From assembly GCA_051251725.1 (NCBI GenBank), contig JBPOFN010000001.1, positions 186,001-250,000 of the forward strand: 64,000 nucleotides of DNA. The letters run 5' to 3'. The stretch is from JALZUE01 sp051251725 (GTDB taxonomy: Bacteria; Pseudomonadota; Gammaproteobacteria; Enterobacterales; Alteromonadaceae). The notes beneath the pieces are model-generated. The model was not told where the DNA came from. It ran no database searches and worked only from the letters and a program-made list of their open reading frames with translations. Position 1 is the first letter of the stretch. Each line of letters begins with the position of its first letter. The translations under genes and the position numbers were made by a program. Shown here piece after piece: positions 1 to 9,777 of the stretch.

Positions 1-2178
1 GGCTGTAGTACTTTATCGCCACTTTCCTCTTCAAAATTTGAACAAGCAGCAATCAGCTCAAATCAGTTAAATCTTTTTGTTTCGATCAAATCAGACAATA
101 CCGTTGAAATTATCAGCCATCGCGTTGAAATGGGCCAAGGCTCTAAAACCGGTATTCCGCAAATTGTTGCTGATGAGTTAGAAGCGCAATGGGATAAAGT
201 TAACGTTATCCAAGGTTTAGGTAATAAAGCCTACGGCGATCAAAATACGGATGGCTCTACCAGTATTCGTAAATTTTATTCAAAACTCCGCGAAATGGGC
301 GCATCGGCAAAATTAATGTTAGAACAAGCGGCCGCTGATTTTTGGCAAGTACCTGTTACTGAGGTTTATGCAAAGTCACATCAAGTGTTTAATAAGCTTA
401 ATGGTAAAGCCCTTAGCTTTGGTGATTTAGCGGAACTGGCCAGCAAACAACCTTTGCCTAAGCCAGAAAATTTAACTTTTAAATCACCAGCAGATTTTAA
501 CTATATTGGTAAATCTGTGCCGATTGTTGATTTAAAAGATATCATCACCGGTAATACCCGATTTGGCATTGATGTTGATATTCCCAATATGTTATTTGCT
601 TCAATTGAGCGCTGTCCTGTTATTCACGGCACAGTAAAATCATTTGACGCCACCGCTGCTTTAAAAGTCCCAGGGGTCGTCAATGTTATTGAAATGCCAG
701 CGACCAAAGCAACGGTAGCATTTTTCCCTCTCAGTGGTGTCGCCATTGTGGCAACGAATACTTGGGCGGCAATGCAAGGCAGAAAAGCTTTAAAAATTGA
801 TTGGGAACTGGGTGAAAATAAAAACCACAATTCACAGCAAGGGTTTGACACCATGAAAGCAAACCTTGCCAATGCGCCTGAAACGATTGGTGAACGCGGT
901 GATATCGCACTTGGCTTTAAACAAGCTGATAAAATTGTTGAAGCTCAATACCAAACCCCATATTTAGTTCACGCGCCAATGGAGCCACCAATGGCCACCG
1001 CTTGGTTTCATGATGATATTTGTGAAGTATGGGCGTGTGTGCAAGATCCGCAGTCAGTAATGAATAGTGGCGCGGCCATGATGAACTTACCGGCAGAAAC
1101 TTTTGTTGTTGAACCCACGTTATTAGGCGGTGCTTTTGGCCGAAAATCAAAGCCCGATTTTGCCAATGAAGCTATTTATCTTGCCGACAAAACCAAGCGA
1201 CCAGTAAAAGTAGTTTGGACCCGTGAAGATGATATTCAAATGGGTTATTACCATGCCGGCGCAGTAGAAAATTTAAAAGCAGGTATTGATAAAAACGGCA
1301 AAATAACCACTTGGCAGCAACAAGTGAGTTACCCTTCAATTGGTTCAACCTTTGATCATAACACCGATACGCCGCAAGAATTTGAACTCGGCTTAGGCTT
1401 TGGCGACCTCGCTTACGATGTTGAAAATGTTTTAATGCAAAAGGCCCAGGCAAAAGCCCCTGTTCGCATCGGCTGGATGCGTTCAGTGTGTAATATTCAA
1501 CACGCTTTTGCGTTGAACTGCTTTATCGATGAAATTGCTCATCAAACCAAAACACCAACCGCACAGCTCATTTATAACTCGCTTGGCGGCGATAGAAATA
1601 TCGATTTCAAAGCCGATTTTGGTTTTAATTTCCTTAACTATTGGGATGATTTTACTCGTCACCCTTATTCAACTAAGCGCTACCGCGAAGTATTAGCGCA
1701 GCTGTTAGCCAAAACGCCTGTTGATGAAAAACTACCAAGCGGCCAAGGCTGGGGTATAGCTGTACATCGTAGCTTTGTTAGTTATGTCGCAGTGGCAACA
1801 AAAGTAGAAGTGATTAATAAGCAGCTAACCGTAAAAGAAATTCACTGTGCGATAGATTGTGGCCTTGCAGTTAACCCTGATCGGGTTAAATCCCAATTAG
1901 AAGGGGCAATGATCTTTGGCATGTCGATTGCGTTGATGGGGAAAATTGATATTAAAGAGGGTGCGGTAGTACAGTCAAATTATCATGATTATCCGGTCAC
2001 CCGTATTAATCAGTCGCCACAGATAACAGTACATATTACTGGCTCAACAGAAAGCTACCCTAGTGGTGTTGGTGAGCCGGGCGTACCACCTGTAGCACCA
2101 AGTATTGCCAATGCGGTATTTGCCGCAACCGGCGAGCGTTATCGCGAGCTACCATTAAATCAATATTTAACGGTATAA
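1..2178 (+). CDS. Xanthine dehydrogenase-family molybdopterin-binding subunit (IorB/CoxL-like), 5' truncated
   Basis: The reading frame is open from the first base, so the gene begins outside the window; 725 residues are visible and perhaps a few dozen N-terminal residues are missing. Visible family motifs are EMGQG (just before residue 50 of the visible part), GGAFGR, the GWMRSV segment and the C-terminal GVGEPG, which carries the catalytic glutamate of xanthine oxidase-type enzymes. The single-chain layout best matches isoquinoline 1-oxidoreductase beta-type (IorB) proteins, which bind the molybdenum cofactor and hydroxylate aldehydes or N-heterocycles in the periplasm, with a small 2Fe-2S partner. 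That partner would be expected upstream, off the window. An ATG at 130 is internal to the EMGQG motif and is not the real start. The substrate cannot be told from sequence. Confidence 0.88.
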   Translation, partial: GCSTLSPLSSSKFEQAAISSNQLNLFVSIKSDNTVEIISHRVEMGQGSKTGIPQIVADELEAQWDKVNVIQGLGNKAYGDQNTDGSTSIRKFYSKLREMGASAKLMLEQAAADFWQVPVTEVYAKSHQVFNKLNGKALSFGDLAELASKQPLPKPENLTFKSPADFNYIGKSVPIVDLKDIITGNTRFGIDVDIPNMLFASIERCPVIHGTVKSFDATAALKVPGVVNVIEMPATKATVAFFPLSGVAIVATNTWAAMQGRKALKIDWELGENKNHNSQQGFDTMKANLANAPETIGERGDIALGFKQADKIVEAQYQTPYLVHAPMEPPMATAWFHDDICEVWACVQDPQSVMNSGAAMMNLPAETFVVEPTLLGGAFGRKSKPDFANEAIYLADKTKRPVKVVWTREDDIQMGYYHAGAVENLKAGIDKNGKITTWQQQVSYPSIGSTFDHNTDTPQEFELGLGFGDLAYDVENVLMQKAQAKAPVRIGWMRSVCNIQHAFALNCFIDEIAHQTKTPTAQLIYNSLGGDRNIDFKADFGFNFLNYWDDFTRHPYSTKRYREVLAQLLAKTPVDEKLPSGQGWGIAVHRSFVSYVAVATKVEVINKQLTVKEIHCAIDCGLAVNPDRVKSQLEGAMIFGMSIALMGKIDIKEGAVVQSNYHDYPVTRINQSPQITVHITGSTESYPSGVGEPGVPPVAPSIANAVFAATGERYRELPLNQYLTV

Positions 2179-2190
2179 GGTTTTTATCGG

Positions 2191-2297
2191 CTCAAGGTTG
2201 ACAGCATAACGGTTAGCCTTGAGTTGTTAACTCTTGAGAGTTAATTGCTTAGCTATTAACTCTAAGAAGCTAAACTTTTAAAGCCTTAGCTTCTTAG
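2191..2297. repeat. Cluster of three inverted repeats between convergent genes
   Basis: Three hairpins lie between the molybdopterin subunit gene and yajR. CTCAAGG (2191-2197) pairs with CCTTGAG (2217-2223). TTAACTCT and AGAGTTAA (about 2227-2244) flank a 2-nt loop. CTAAGAAGCTAA (2262-2273) pairs perfectly with TTAGCTTCTTAG (2286-2297), which includes the yajR stop codon. None is followed by a clear T-run, so they may slow or protect 3' ends rather than act as classic terminators. Confidence 0.45.
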
Positions 2298-3650
2298 CAA
2301 GGTTTTTATTTTTTCTACGTCAGCAGTTTTGTCGTCAATTTTAAGGTAAGCCACTAATTCACTATGTACTAAAGTCGCTTCAACCACTCCCGTCATCGCA
2401 ACCAGTTTTTCTGCTAAGTCATCTGTTGACGCTTCACTTGATGAAACAAAAGCAAAACTATAACTTTTCGATTTTTTCAGCGGTTTCATGCCTAAAGCAA
2501 AAATTAACCAAAGCACAATAAATGCCGTCATCACGGTGAAAATAGCTTGCTCACCATATTGCTGGGCAACCATACCGCCCACTAAACCACCAACAAAAGC
2601 GCCTAGGAACTGACTGCTGGTAAATATTCCCATCGCACTACCTTTTACGCCAGCAGGTGCTATACGCGAAAGCATTGACGGCATCGTCGCTTCTAAATAA
2701 TTAAAGGCGGTAAAAAATAACAAGGTAGCAACAACAAGTACGGTTAATGTACCTGGTAAGCTAGCTAACAACACCATAGTCAATGCTAACAAGCCAACCG
2801 CGAGTGCAAACATTTGTTTTTCTTTTTGCTTTTTAAGTGCCCAAATCATAAATGGCACCATCAAGAAAAAGGAACCAAATAACGTCGGTAAATACATTTT
2901 CCAGTGATTATCTAAACTCAAACCCGCATGTACAAACATGGTTGGCAAAGTAACAAAACTTGCGGTTAAGGCCATATGTAAAACAAAGACACCAAGATTT
3001 AACCTTAACAATTGCGGATGACGAATGAGCTTACTCATTTGTTTCGGTAAGGCGACGAGATCACCTTTCGGTGCTTTGCTGATAGAGGTAGGCACGACAA
3101 ATTGCACCATTAATATCGCTAATATAGTTAATACCGCTGTTAACCAAAACAAACCTGACAGGCCAAAGGCTTCTGCAACTATTGGCCCTAAAACCATAGA
3201 AACCGTAAATGACAAACCGATAAACATACCTATGGTTGCCATTACTTTCGGACGCTGCTCTTCTCGGGACAAATCTGCAGCTAATGCTAAGACCGCACTG
3301 GCGATAGCTCCCATGCCTTGTAATGCGCGACCAAATACAACGCCATAAATGGTGGTGGCATTAGCGGCAACTAAACTACCAAGGAAAAAAACAAATAAGC
3401 CAATAATAATAATTTTTTTACGGCCAAATTTATCTGACAAAATCCCCATAGGTATTTGCAATAGCGCTTGTGTTAAACCGTAAGCGCCAATCGCCAAGCC
3501 CAGCCACATTGGGCTGTAGCCTTCTAATTGGGGACCATAGATAGCAAATACAGGCAATATCATAAATAAGCCCAACATCCGCAACCCAAAAACCGCCGCT
3601 AATGAAAAGGCCGCTTTTTTCTCAATACTATTTAAACCAGTAGTAGACAT
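2286..3650 (-). CDS. yajR: MFS transporter, YajR family
   Basis: A 454-residue major facilitator with about 12 hydrophobic helices; E. coli YajR is the same length. The cytoplasmic loop between helices 2 and 3 carries the MFS motif A (GILSDKFGRKK). After the last helix, near residue 405, a soluble tail of about 50 residues (TDDLAEKLVAMTGVVEATLV onward) matches the small ferredoxin-like YAM domain that sets YajR apart from other MFS proteins. It probably works as a proton-coupled inner-membrane exporter; the substrate is unknown. The gene is divergent from uvrA across 155 bp, an arrangement I associate with Alteromonadales. The start ATG at 3650 fits the hydrophilic N-terminus that precedes helix 1. 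Confidence 0.9.
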   Translation of the reverse strand: MSTTGLNSIEKKAAFSLAAVFGLRMLGLFMILPVFAIYGPQLEGYSPMWLGLAIGAYGLTQALLQIPMGILSDKFGRKKIIIIGLFVFFLGSLVAANATTIYGVVFGRALQGMGAIASAVLALAADLSREEQRPKVMATIGMFIGLSFTVSMVLGPIVAEAFGLSGLFWLTAVLTILAILMVQFVVPTSISKAPKGDLVALPKQMSKLIRHPQLLRLNLGVFVLHMALTASFVTLPTMFVHAGLSLDNHWKMYLPTLFGSFFLMVPFMIWALKKQKEKQMFALAVGLLALTMVLLASLPGTLTVLVVATLLFFTAFNYLEATMPSMLSRIAPAGVKGSAMGIFTSSQFLGAFVGGLVGGMVAQQYGEQAIFTVMTAFIVLWLIFALGMKPLKKSKSYSFAFVSSSEASTDDLAEKLVAMTGVVEATLVHSELVAYLKIDDKTADVEKIKTLLRS

Positions 3651-3805
3651 AAGATTATTATTTTTAATCGGTTAGAAACAAAAAACGGGATATTTTAGCA
3701 CGACTAAAAATAAAAGTTCAGTAATGAAAATTAGTTAGTTTTGATGGTGATTATTCAAACAGATTTATGTAATAATGCTGGGTTCGAAAAGGCAGTGGAT
3801 TAATC

Positions 3806-6631
3806 ATGGATACAATATCTGTTCGGGGTGCCCGCACCCACAATCTCAAAAATATAAATTTAGACTTACCGCGCGAAAAGTTAATTGTTATCACTGGTCT
3901 TTCTGGCTCTGGGAAATCGTCTCTTGCTTTTGATACTTTGTATGCTGAAGGCCAACGCCGCTACGTAGAATCACTTTCTGCTTATGCGCGCCAGTTTTTG
4001 TCGTTAATGGAAAAGCCAGACGTTGACCATATCGAAGGTTTATCGCCTGCAATCTCTATTGAACAAAAATCGACCTCACATAATCCGCGTTCAACTGTGG
4101 GAACTATTACCGAGATCTACGATTATTTACGCCTGCTTTTTGCCCGTGTTGGCGAGCCTCGTTGCCCAACTCATCATTTACCTTTAGCAGCACAAACCGT
4201 TTCTCAAATGGTTGATAATGTTTTAATGCTCGAAGAAGGTACTAAGATCATGGTCTTAGCGCCGGTATTACAAGGCCGAAAAGGTGAGCACACCAAGTTA
4301 TTAGATAATTTAGCCGCACAAGGGTTTATTCGTGCCCGCATTGACGGTTCAGTTTGTGATTTATCTGATCCACCAACACTAGATTTACATAAAAAACATA
4401 CAATTGAAGTGGTGGTTGACCGCTTAAAAGTACGTGAAGATATTCAATTACGCTTGTCTGAGTCATTTGAAACCGCGCTTGAGCTTACTTCTGGCACCGC
4501 TAAAGTCGCCTTTATGGATGAGCCCGACCGAGAAGAAATGTTGTTCTCAGCCAACTTTGCTTGTTCGCATTGTGGTTACAGCATGCAAGAATTAGAGCCG
4601 CGTTTGTTTTCATTCAATAATCCAGCCGGCGCTTGCCAAACTTGTGATGGTTTAGGTAATCAACAATTTTTTGATAAAACACGCGTGATCACCAACCCAG
4701 AATTAAGTTTATCTGGCGGCGCGATCAAAGGCTGGGACAAACGTAATTTCTATTATTTCCAAATGTTGCAAGCCTTAGCGGATCATTATGGTTTTAAATT
4801 AGATACACCTTTTGTCGATATGCCAAGCGATACCCAGCAAATCATTCTTTATGGCAGCGGCACACAAGAAATCGAATTCAAGTATATGAATGATCGCGGT
4901 GACGTGGTCGTACGTAAGCATGCTTTTGAAGGTATTTTAAATAACATGCAACGCCGTTATAAAGAAACAGAGTCAAATGCTGTTCGCGACGAGTTGTCAA
5001 AATATTTAAACAGCCAGTCATGTACCGATTGTAGCGGCAGCCGTTTACGCCTTGAAGCACGTAATGTTTTTATTGGCGAAACAACGCTGCCTCATATTGC
5101 CGAATTGGCGATTGCCGACGCTTTAGACTTTTTTCAAAACCTAAATTTAACCGGTAAAAGCGCACAAATTGCAGAAAAAATATTAAAAGAAATTAATGAG
5201 CGCTTAGGCTTTTTAGTTAACGTTGGTTTAAATTATCTTAATTTATCACGCGCGGCCGGTACTTTATCGGGCGGTGAAGCACAGCGTATTCGTCTCGCTA
5301 GTCAAATCGGTGCCGGTTTAGTGGGCGTTATGTATGTGCTTGATGAGCCGTCAATCGGCTTACATCAACGCGACAACGAACGCTTATTAAGTACCTTGAT
5401 TCATCTACGTGACCTAGGCAATACCGTAATAGTGGTTGAACATGATGAAGATGCTATTCGAGCTGCCGATTATGTGGTTGATATTGGCCCTGGCGCTGGC
5501 GTTCATGGTGGCGAAATTATTGCTGAAGGAACCGTTGACGATATTAAGAACTCGCCAAATTCATTAACCGGTAAATATTTATCGGGTGTTGAAGCGATAG
5601 CAATACCACCACAGCGTACCCCTTATAACCCGAAAGAGTTATTAGCATTAAATGGCGCAACCGGTAACAACTTACAAAATGTTGATTTAAAAATTCCGCT
5701 TGGCTTAATGACTTGTGTCACCGGCGTTTCAGGTTCGGGTAAATCAACACTGATAAACGATACCTTATACAAGATTGCCCATATTGAACTTAATGGTGCC
5801 ACGGTTGATATTCCATCACCCTATGCCAGCATTACCGGATTAGAAAAACTCGATAAAGTAATCGATATTGATCAAAGTCCAATCGGCCGAACGCCGCGTT
5901 CAAATCCTGCGACTTACACAGGTATTTTTACCGCCGTACGGGAAATTTTTGCAGCGACGCAAGAAGCTAGATCACGTGGATATAAAGCTGGTCGATTTAG
6001 CTTTAATGTTAAAGGTGGTCGCTGTGAAGCTTGCCAAGGTGATGGTTTAATCAAAGTAGAAATGCACTTTCTACCTGATGTTTATGTTCCTTGTGATGTT
6101 TGTCACAGTAAACGTTACAATCGCGAAACCTTAGAAATTAAGTACAAAGGTAAAAATATTCACGAAGTGCTGGATATGACGATAGAAGAAAGCTTAGAGT
6201 TTTTTGCGCCGATCCCGCCAGTTAAGCGTAAAATCCAAACCTTGATGGATGTCGGTTTAAGTTATATCAAACTGGGGCAATCAGCAACGACCCTGTCAGG
6301 TGGTGAAGCGCAGCGCGTTAAGTTAGCAAAAGAATTATCCAAACGTGATACCGGCCAAACTTTATATATTCTTGATGAGCCAACCACAGGTTTGCATTTT
6401 CATGATATTAAAAAGTTATTAGAAGTGATCCATCGTTTACGTGATCACGGTAATACTATTGTTGTTATTGAGCATAACCTTGATGTGGTAAAAACTGCTG
6501 ACTGGATTATCGATTTAGGGCCTGAAGGCGGCTCGGGCGGCGGTCAAATACTCGTTGCCGGTACGCCAGAAGATGTTGCTAAACACCCAACATCACATAC
6601 CGCTAGGTTTTTAAAAGAGTTATTAAATTAG
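3806..6631 (+). CDS. uvrA: Excinuclease ABC subunit A
   Basis: UvrA is the damage-recognition ATPase of nucleotide excision repair, working as a dimer with UvrB. The 941-residue length equals the family norm. Two ABC modules are visible: first Walker A GLSGSGKSS near residue 31, signature LSGGEAQRIRLA and Walker B-like VLDEPSIGLH; second Walker A GVSGSGKST near 640, signature LSGGEAQRVKLA and ILDEPTTGLH. Zinc-finger cysteines occur as CSHC/CQTC in the first half and CEAC/CDVC in the second. The start MDTISVRGARTHNL aligns with the E. coli start. The upstream 155 bp shows no obvious CTGT-N8-ACAG LexA box. A strong terminator follows about 100 bp downstream. Confidence 0.98.
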   Translation: MDTISVRGARTHNLKNINLDLPREKLIVITGLSGSGKSSLAFDTLYAEGQRRYVESLSAYARQFLSLMEKPDVDHIEGLSPAISIEQKSTSHNPRSTVGTITEIYDYLRLLFARVGEPRCPTHHLPLAAQTVSQMVDNVLMLEEGTKIMVLAPVLQGRKGEHTKLLDNLAAQGFIRARIDGSVCDLSDPPTLDLHKKHTIEVVVDRLKVREDIQLRLSESFETALELTSGTAKVAFMDEPDREEMLFSANFACSHCGYSMQELEPRLFSFNNPAGACQTCDGLGNQQFFDKTRVITNPELSLSGGAIKGWDKRNFYYFQMLQALADHYGFKLDTPFVDMPSDTQQIILYGSGTQEIEFKYMNDRGDVVVRKHAFEGILNNMQRRYKETESNAVRDELSKYLNSQSCTDCSGSRLRLEARNVFIGETTLPHIAELAIADALDFFQNLNLTGKSAQIAEKILKEINERLGFLVNVGLNYLNLSRAAGTLSGGEAQRIRLASQIGAGLVGVMYVLDEPSIGLHQRDNERLLSTLIHLRDLGNTVIVVEHDEDAIRAADYVVDIGPGAGVHGGEIIAEGTVDDIKNSPNSLTGKYLSGVEAIAIPPQRTPYNPKELLALNGATGNNLQNVDLKIPLGLMTCVTGVSGSGKSTLINDTLYKIAHIELNGATVDIPSPYASITGLEKLDKVIDIDQSPIGRTPRSNPATYTGIFTAVREIFAATQEARSRGYKAGRFSFNVKGGRCEACQGDGLIKVEMHFLPDVYVPCDVCHSKRYNRETLEIKYKGKNIHEVLDMTIEESLEFFAPIPPVKRKIQTLMDVGLSYIKLGQSATTLSGGEAQRVKLAKELSKRDTGQTLYILDEPTTGLHFHDIKKLLEVIHRLRDHGNTIVVIEHNLDVVKTADWIIDLGPEGGSGGGQILVAGTPEDVAKHPTSHTARFLKELLN

Positions 6632-6730
6632 CCACTAGAGCAAGTGTTAACATTGCCTAGCTCTTTTATTAAAAGCGCTAATTAAAAGTAAAAATTGAAA
6701 GCCACTAGTAACTATTAGTGCACTAATAAA

Positions 6731-6766
6731 AAAGCCAGCCAAGTTATCCTTGGCTGGCTTTTTTTT
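6731..6766. terminator. Rho-independent terminator downstream of uvrA
   Basis: AAAAGCCAGCCAAG pairs with CTTGGCTGGCTTTT around a TTATC loop, flanked by A-run on the left and eight or more T on the right. It can serve uvrA on the plus strand and the convergent lipoprotein gene on the minus strand. A perfect 14-bp palindrome (ATTAGTGCACTAAT, 6714-6727) lies just before it. Confidence 0.9.
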
Positions 6767-6840
6767 ATGCCTTGTCCTAAATGAATTTAGCCATTGAGAA
6801 CTTAATAACACACGCTTGCGATAAACAGTTTAAAAATCGA

Positions 6841-8865
6841 CTATTTAACAAACAATTCAATTTGACCTGTTTCGATAACACCGTCTAGAGTTTCAAAGGC
6901 ATAATCAAAAATAGCACTGTTTTTATTAACGTTAGTATTATCTTGTAGATAATCAATTGAGGAGTTCCAGCGATAGTTCCAACCTTCATCTAAAGTAGTT
7001 CCTTCAATAACTGATAAACCTTCTCTGATCACGTTTTCATTATCAGCAACGTCTAAAATAAAATAACGGCTAACACTGACATAACCATCTGAAACTAAAT
7101 TAAAAGTTCTAGCATTATTAGAGCTAACACCATTTTCAGTAACTATCCGTAGATTCAAGGTCAATGTTTTTAACGAATTAATACTGTCGGGAAGATATAG
7201 GTTAACTGAGTTACTAAACTGACTTCTATTATCAAAATCGCCAGCAGTGTTAGTAGTATGAATCTTAACCCCTTCATTATAATAGTTAGCATTATCTAAA
7301 ATAATATCAGTAATTGAAAACTCGTTCTGAGAAACAATCTTAAAACTTTTATTACGTACTACCGACACTAACTGCGGTGTTTCATTTTCTAATGCTGATA
7401 ATACTTGGTTCAACCTAAAATCATATTCGCCACCACTCAGTGCCGACTTTGACGTAAAAGTAACTAAGGTATTACTTAACGATAATATTGCATTCATTTC
7501 AATGGTGCTTTGATCAACCGAAACTAACGTCGACCCGGGAAGAATAAGGTCATCAACCGATTCATTACCTCGAATAACCGTCACTTCATCGTCTTTTGAT
7601 AGATAATAACCACTGTCAGATAACGTAATAGGTTGTGAGAAAAACACACTATATTCAAAGTTATTATCTTGTGTTTTTAAATGGTCAAAAACTATTTCAA
7701 TATCGCTTGGTAGTGTTGTGCTGTAACCAGGTTGTATTACCAAGTTAAACTCTTGGGTCGCTATCGGTAATTCATAATTGGTATAGTTCTGAGCGCCGCT
7801 GGTAGAAACTCTAAAACTACTGCTATTCGATTGATAGATATTAAAATAAGAGCTTGTGTAATACTTATCAGCCAGTGTAAAAGCAGGAATTAACACCCTA
7901 ATTTGATTTTGTATATTGGTTTTATTGGTTGCGCCATCAATGATTGAAGCCCATTGTCCCGTTAAAACGTATTGTTGGGTGGTCTCATCAAACGTTGATG
8001 CCATACTTGAAATGTTATCATCAGCTACCAAATTTAAATCAGGAACAATATCACCCTCATCATCAAAAACCGACACTCTAAAAGTAACATTTTGGTGAAC
8101 AACTTCAGACTCCAAATCAGGATTAAGCGTTAAGCCACTAAGCTCAGCTAAATATTCCGCTTGTAGTGTTAAGTTAGCATTAGAAACTGAATACTCATTT
8201 TGATATTGGTTTAAAAAAGCGCCTGACTGAACTGCGTCGATTTTTGCTCTAGGATTAGTGTGGATATTTTCAGGGAGCGTTATTGAATACATACCTGTTG
8301 TTTGGTCATAACTAGAGGTATGAAGATATTGCTCAGTCCCTAAAGGAGTGGCACTATTTCTTACCTCGTACGAACTTGCTTTAAAAACTAAGTTCGTTAC
8401 CGCACTGTTATCGAGACTGCTTTTTACCGCAAAACTATACTCTTGTGCTTGAGCAACACTAATTTGGCCAATACTACGATGCATTTGTGCATCAGTAAAA
8501 GCTGATGGCGTAACGGCATAAACAACACGATCCATAAAGCCATTATTTGTACTTGAGATCACGAAAGAATAATCAGAGCTCGGCGGTAGATTATTAATTT
8601 CAAAGGTACTTGCGGTAAATAGCTGAGTTTCTCGCGTAGTACCGCCAACAGTCACGGTAATTTCATAACTAGTTTCAACACTTTCAGTTGAAGCATTATA
8701 AACCTCACCAATAATATTTATCGACGCTGTTTCATTATCGAGTTGTTGTTGTAATATTTGATTTTGATCTTCTAACGTAGCGACCAGTTGCTCATTGCTA
8801 CTGTCATCTACTTCGATACATGCTGATAAGGTAAAAGCGGCAAGCAAGGGTAAAAGGGGTTTCAT
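6841..8865 (-). CDS. Hypothetical lipoprotein, large, beta-rich
   Basis: A 674-residue protein that I do not recognise. It starts with a lipoprotein signal: MKPLLPLLAAFTLSAC, with lipobox LSAC and Cys16 as the lipidated residue. Residues about 22-47 (EQLVATLEDQNQILQQQLDNE region) look like a short coiled coil. The rest is rich in Ser, Thr, Asn and Val with short strand-like segments, suggesting repeated Ig-like or carboxypeptidase-regulatory-type beta domains on the cell surface or periplasmic face. The start is supported by AGGA 8 nt upstream. It stands alone: convergent with uvrA and divergent from the gene at 9154. No catalytic motif is visible. Confidence 0.75.
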   Translation of the reverse strand: MKPLLPLLAAFTLSACIEVDDSSNEQLVATLEDQNQILQQQLDNETASINIIGEVYNASTESVETSYEITVTVGGTTRETQLFTASTFEINNLPPSSDYSFVISSTNNGFMDRVVYAVTPSAFTDAQMHRSIGQISVAQAQEYSFAVKSSLDNSAVTNLVFKASSYEVRNSATPLGTEQYLHTSSYDQTTGMYSITLPENIHTNPRAKIDAVQSGAFLNQYQNEYSVSNANLTLQAEYLAELSGLTLNPDLESEVVHQNVTFRVSVFDDEGDIVPDLNLVADDNISSMASTFDETTQQYVLTGQWASIIDGATNKTNIQNQIRVLIPAFTLADKYYTSSYFNIYQSNSSSFRVSTSGAQNYTNYELPIATQEFNLVIQPGYSTTLPSDIEIVFDHLKTQDNNFEYSVFFSQPITLSDSGYYLSKDDEVTVIRGNESVDDLILPGSTLVSVDQSTIEMNAILSLSNTLVTFTSKSALSGGEYDFRLNQVLSALENETPQLVSVVRNKSFKIVSQNEFSITDIILDNANYYNEGVKIHTTNTAGDFDNRSQFSNSVNLYLPDSINSLKTLTLNLRIVTENGVSSNNARTFNLVSDGYVSVSRYFILDVADNENVIREGLSVIEGTTLDEGWNYRWNSSIDYLQDNTNVNKNSAIFDYAFETLDGVIETGQIELFVK

Positions 8866-9153
8866 TCATTATATCCTATAAAATAACATCCAAAATTTCG
8901 GCTGCAGATTACCGAATAAGAACCTTAATTACCACTAAAAACTGTAATTTAATTAATACCTTAACTTTAATCCAAAGCTAAATATTGTTAATAAAAACAC
9001 ATCGTCATCACTAATAAAACCACCACCAAAAGCATCAAAAAACGCATTTATTTTAGCCACCCCTCTTACCTTACATTCAAATTTCAACTAGTAAAGTCAA
9101 ACACTTAGCGATAAGATAAAGACAATAACAATTATAATAATGAGCTATTTTCA

Positions 9154-9777
9154 ATGTCATCTTCACGCCACGCTTGGCACAACCCATTAATTTATTTATT
9201 CGCCTTTACTAGCGGCTTTTGCATTATGGCGATAGAGCTTTTAGGTGGTAGAATTCTTGCGCCTTATTTTGGTAGTTCTGTCCATATTTGGGGCAGCATT
9301 ATTACCGTTTTTATGTTGAGTTTATCCATAGGTTATTTGCTCGGTGGTAAGCTATCAACAAAAAATGTCTCACTGAAAAAGTACGGCGTAATCTTTGCTT
9401 TTGCCGGTTTAACAGTACTGCCGATCGGGATCTTTGCCGAAACCATTTTAGAAACTATTTTTATCGCCATTGAAGACACTCGCTACGGCTCGCTAGCGGC
9501 ATCAATCGCTCTGTTTTTTATTCCAACGATTATCCTTGGCATGATATCGCCGTATTCCGTGCGTTTATTAGTGGCAGATAAAAATAACAGTGGCCAAGTC
9601 GCAGGCGTGCTGTATTTTGTTTCGACCTTAGGCAGCGCTTTAGGCACCCTTATTACCTCTTTTTATTTAGTGCTGTTACTGGAAGTAAACACTATTATTA
9701 TCAGCGTTTGTTCTATTTTAATTGCGCTCGGACTTATCGCGATAGTGATGAATAAATGGGAAGTAAATTATGATTAA
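9154..9777 (+). CDS. Spermidine synthase-associated membrane protein (N-terminal half of a split fused spermidine synthase)
   Basis: A 207-residue, roughly six-helix membrane protein. Its first 60 residues (ELLGGRILAPYFGSS, then HIWGSIITVFMLSLSIGYLLGG) are typical of the membrane part of the large fused MFS/spermidine-synthase proteins. Here this half is a separate gene whose last 8 bases overlap the next gene (9770), which encodes the soluble methyltransferase-fold half. The two are therefore likely made together and act as a complex at the inner membrane. Whether it transports or only anchors is not known for the family. The ATG at 9154 has only a weak ribosome site. Confidence 0.8.
   Translation: MSSSRHAWHNPLIYLFAFTSGFCIMAIELLGGRILAPYFGSSVHIWGSIITVFMLSLSIGYLLGGKLSTKNVSLKKYGVIFAFAGLTVLPIGIFAETILETIFIAIEDTRYGSLAASIALFFIPTIILGMISPYSVRLLVADKNNSGQVAGVLYFVSTLGSALGTLITSFYLVLLLEVNTIIISVCSILIALGLIAIVMNKWEVNYD

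Noticed and set aside
2191..2297. Hairpins as a classic terminator
   Set aside because: No T-run follows any of them.
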